From contig BROE01000003.1 of NCBI GenBank assembly GCA_036571765.1, forward strand, positions 5,100,104-5,164,103: 64,000 nt of DNA, in the 5' to 3' direction. Below, in pieces: positions 62,801 to 64,000 of the stretch. The notes under the pieces are model-generated. The model ran no database searches and was not told where the DNA came from. It saw only the letters and a list, made by a program, of their open reading frames with translations. Origin of the DNA: Plecoglossus altivelis. Its lineage: Eukaryota > Chordata > Actinopteri > Osmeriformes > Plecoglossidae. The position numbers and the translations under genes are program-made. The first letter of the stretch is position 1, and each line of letters begins with the position of its first letter.

Positions 62801-64000
62801 TGCCAAGACCGCTGCTTCACATGCCCGTCACATGATGTGGCTGCGTGTGTTTGGATGCGTGAGCAAGCAGGCAGCCTGTGGATGTTCTCCCGATGACAAC
62901 ATTTTTCCTCATGACGATTACAATGAATGAATTTGAATGTTCTAAGATAGGAGAGACTAAAAGGTTTGGTGAGAAAACACTGAAGAACTTGATAAGACTG
63001 AGGGGTTAGATACTGGAGTTGGAGGAACAGGTCCAGAGAGACACTGAGGGCAGCACTGGAAACAGGCCTGTGTGTGTGTGTGTGTTTGTGTGTGTGCGCC
63101 CGTGCATGTGTGTGTGTGTGCGTGGAGGGGGAGGGGGTGGGTCCACACTCTATTGTGTCCGATGGCAGGATGTGAAGAGAGACACCAGAGGAAACACTGG
63201 CTGGATGTCATCGCTTGTCACACCCAGACTGACACTGTACACAGAACACAACCTTACAAACCAGCGCACAGGAATACCTACTCTGGAACGCAATAGCTAT
63301 CTAGCAGGTTGCAGGAGAGGCTCGTTTCCATAACAATGAAGAGGAGTTTTGCCTCGGGAATTCTAAGAGTTTCTTCTCCTCTCTTGCGGGAGGGGAGAGG
63401 AGAGGAAGATAAGAAGGGAGGTTGAGAGAGCCGAATACAGGAGAAGAGAGGAGAGAGGAGAGAAGAGGGCAGAAGGAGTGGAGGGGAGGGGTGAGAGTTG
63501 AAGCTATCTTATCAGCAACTCCGCACAGCTTGCTTACATGACTGACTCGCATAGCAGACATTCCTGGGCTGCCACAGATGGAAACTGGGATGGAAGCAGT
63601 TGTGGAAATTAATTAAGATGGGGTTAGTCTCTCCAGGGTGTGGCTGCAGGGATGTGGAGGTGAAACAGACTCAGTTACACGGTCTCTCCTCCACACAGAC
63701 CCTCTGTTCGGGCTGGGGAAAGAGGTGTCGAGGGGGGGTGGGGGGGGGTGGAGAGAGCAAAGGGGGAAGAACGACAGGAGTCAGAGGACAGCATAGTTAT
63801 GCGTTTGTGAAACCTCTCGTAAATACGGGCGTGTGTGCGACAAGGAATCTGGTTCTGTAAATAGCTATTTTGGTCAGCTGGCTGGTTAAGTGTGTGTCAC
63901 ATCCCCAGAACTTGTGTCTTCAGTAGTCAGATGATGAAAGCCTTTCGGTCTCCAGGTGTTCGTACCTGCCTGCTGACATGGCGCTGGCAGCCACAGGAAG

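Larger units (their letters stand above)
60323..64000. other. non-coding right end of the window
   Basis: I recognise no exon. A tRNA B-box-like sequence on the minus strand (GTTCGATTCC) is at about 60350-60360, and CA/GT tracts are at 61107-61146, 61681-61704, 62300-62440 and 63069-63121. Other contents are a 34-bp repeat (62584-62800), a GA-rich stretch (63390-63490) and G-rich sequence (63730-63760). At the edge, the minus strand offers ATG TCA GCA GGC AG followed by GTACGA (near 63965-63982), which could be a tiny first coding exon of a further gene but cannot be tested here. Confidence 0.55.

Overview
The window is nuclear DNA of a ray-finned (teleost) fish. Protein-coding genes are split into many short exons with GT-AG introns, every gene I can support lies on the minus strand, and the non-coding part is packed with microsatellites (long CA/GT, GA and CTGT tracts), minisatellites, a hAT-type MITE and tRNA-like SINE fragments. 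There is one run of 928 N. No bacterial, viral, CRISPR or operon-like content is visible.

Layout, low to high coordinate, all genes reading right to left: (1) 223-4122, the first ten coding exons of a CARMIL-family gene, most likely carmil2; the rest lies off the left edge. (2) 6827-11462, a complete ctcf gene of 12 coding exons and 818 codons with all 11 zinc fingers, plus a CpG-rich promoter and first non-coding exon near 13.2-13.45 kb. (3) 15567-30232, ripor1 (FAM65A), about 20 coding exons, in which the region 22.8-24.6 kb looks like uncorrected, error-rich sequence that has damaged one exon and probably hidden another. (4) 30.3-54.7 kb, a desert dominated by tandem repeats, with an assembly gap at 41174-42101; it is probably the first intron or 5' flank of ripor1. 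(5) 56232-58564, a complete six-exon short-chain dehydrogenase gene of 258 codons. (6) 58.6-64 kb, non-coding sequence carrying a diverged second copy of a 0.4-kb block found at 54.4-54.9 kb; both copies keep a splice-donor-like site.

The order ripor1 - ctcf - carmil2, all in the same orientation, matches the order FAM65A/RIPOR1 - CTCF - RLTPR/CARMIL2 known from human chromosome 16q22, which supports the three assignments. The genes do not form a pathway: CTCF is a nuclear chromatin-architecture factor, RIPOR1 a cytoplasmic effector of Rho GTPases, CARMIL2 a regulator of actin capping protein, and the dehydrogenase a predicted soluble NAD(P)H oxidoreductase.

The points most worth checking are the error-rich segment inside ripor1, a fourfold tandem copy of an exon end with its splice donor at 25.8-26.0 kb, the duplicated promoter/first-exon-like block flanking the dehydrogenase gene, a hAT MITE with perfect target-site duplication, and a helically phased array of CCAAT boxes at 35.1-35.3 kb. 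I found nothing that I would call a new biological system.
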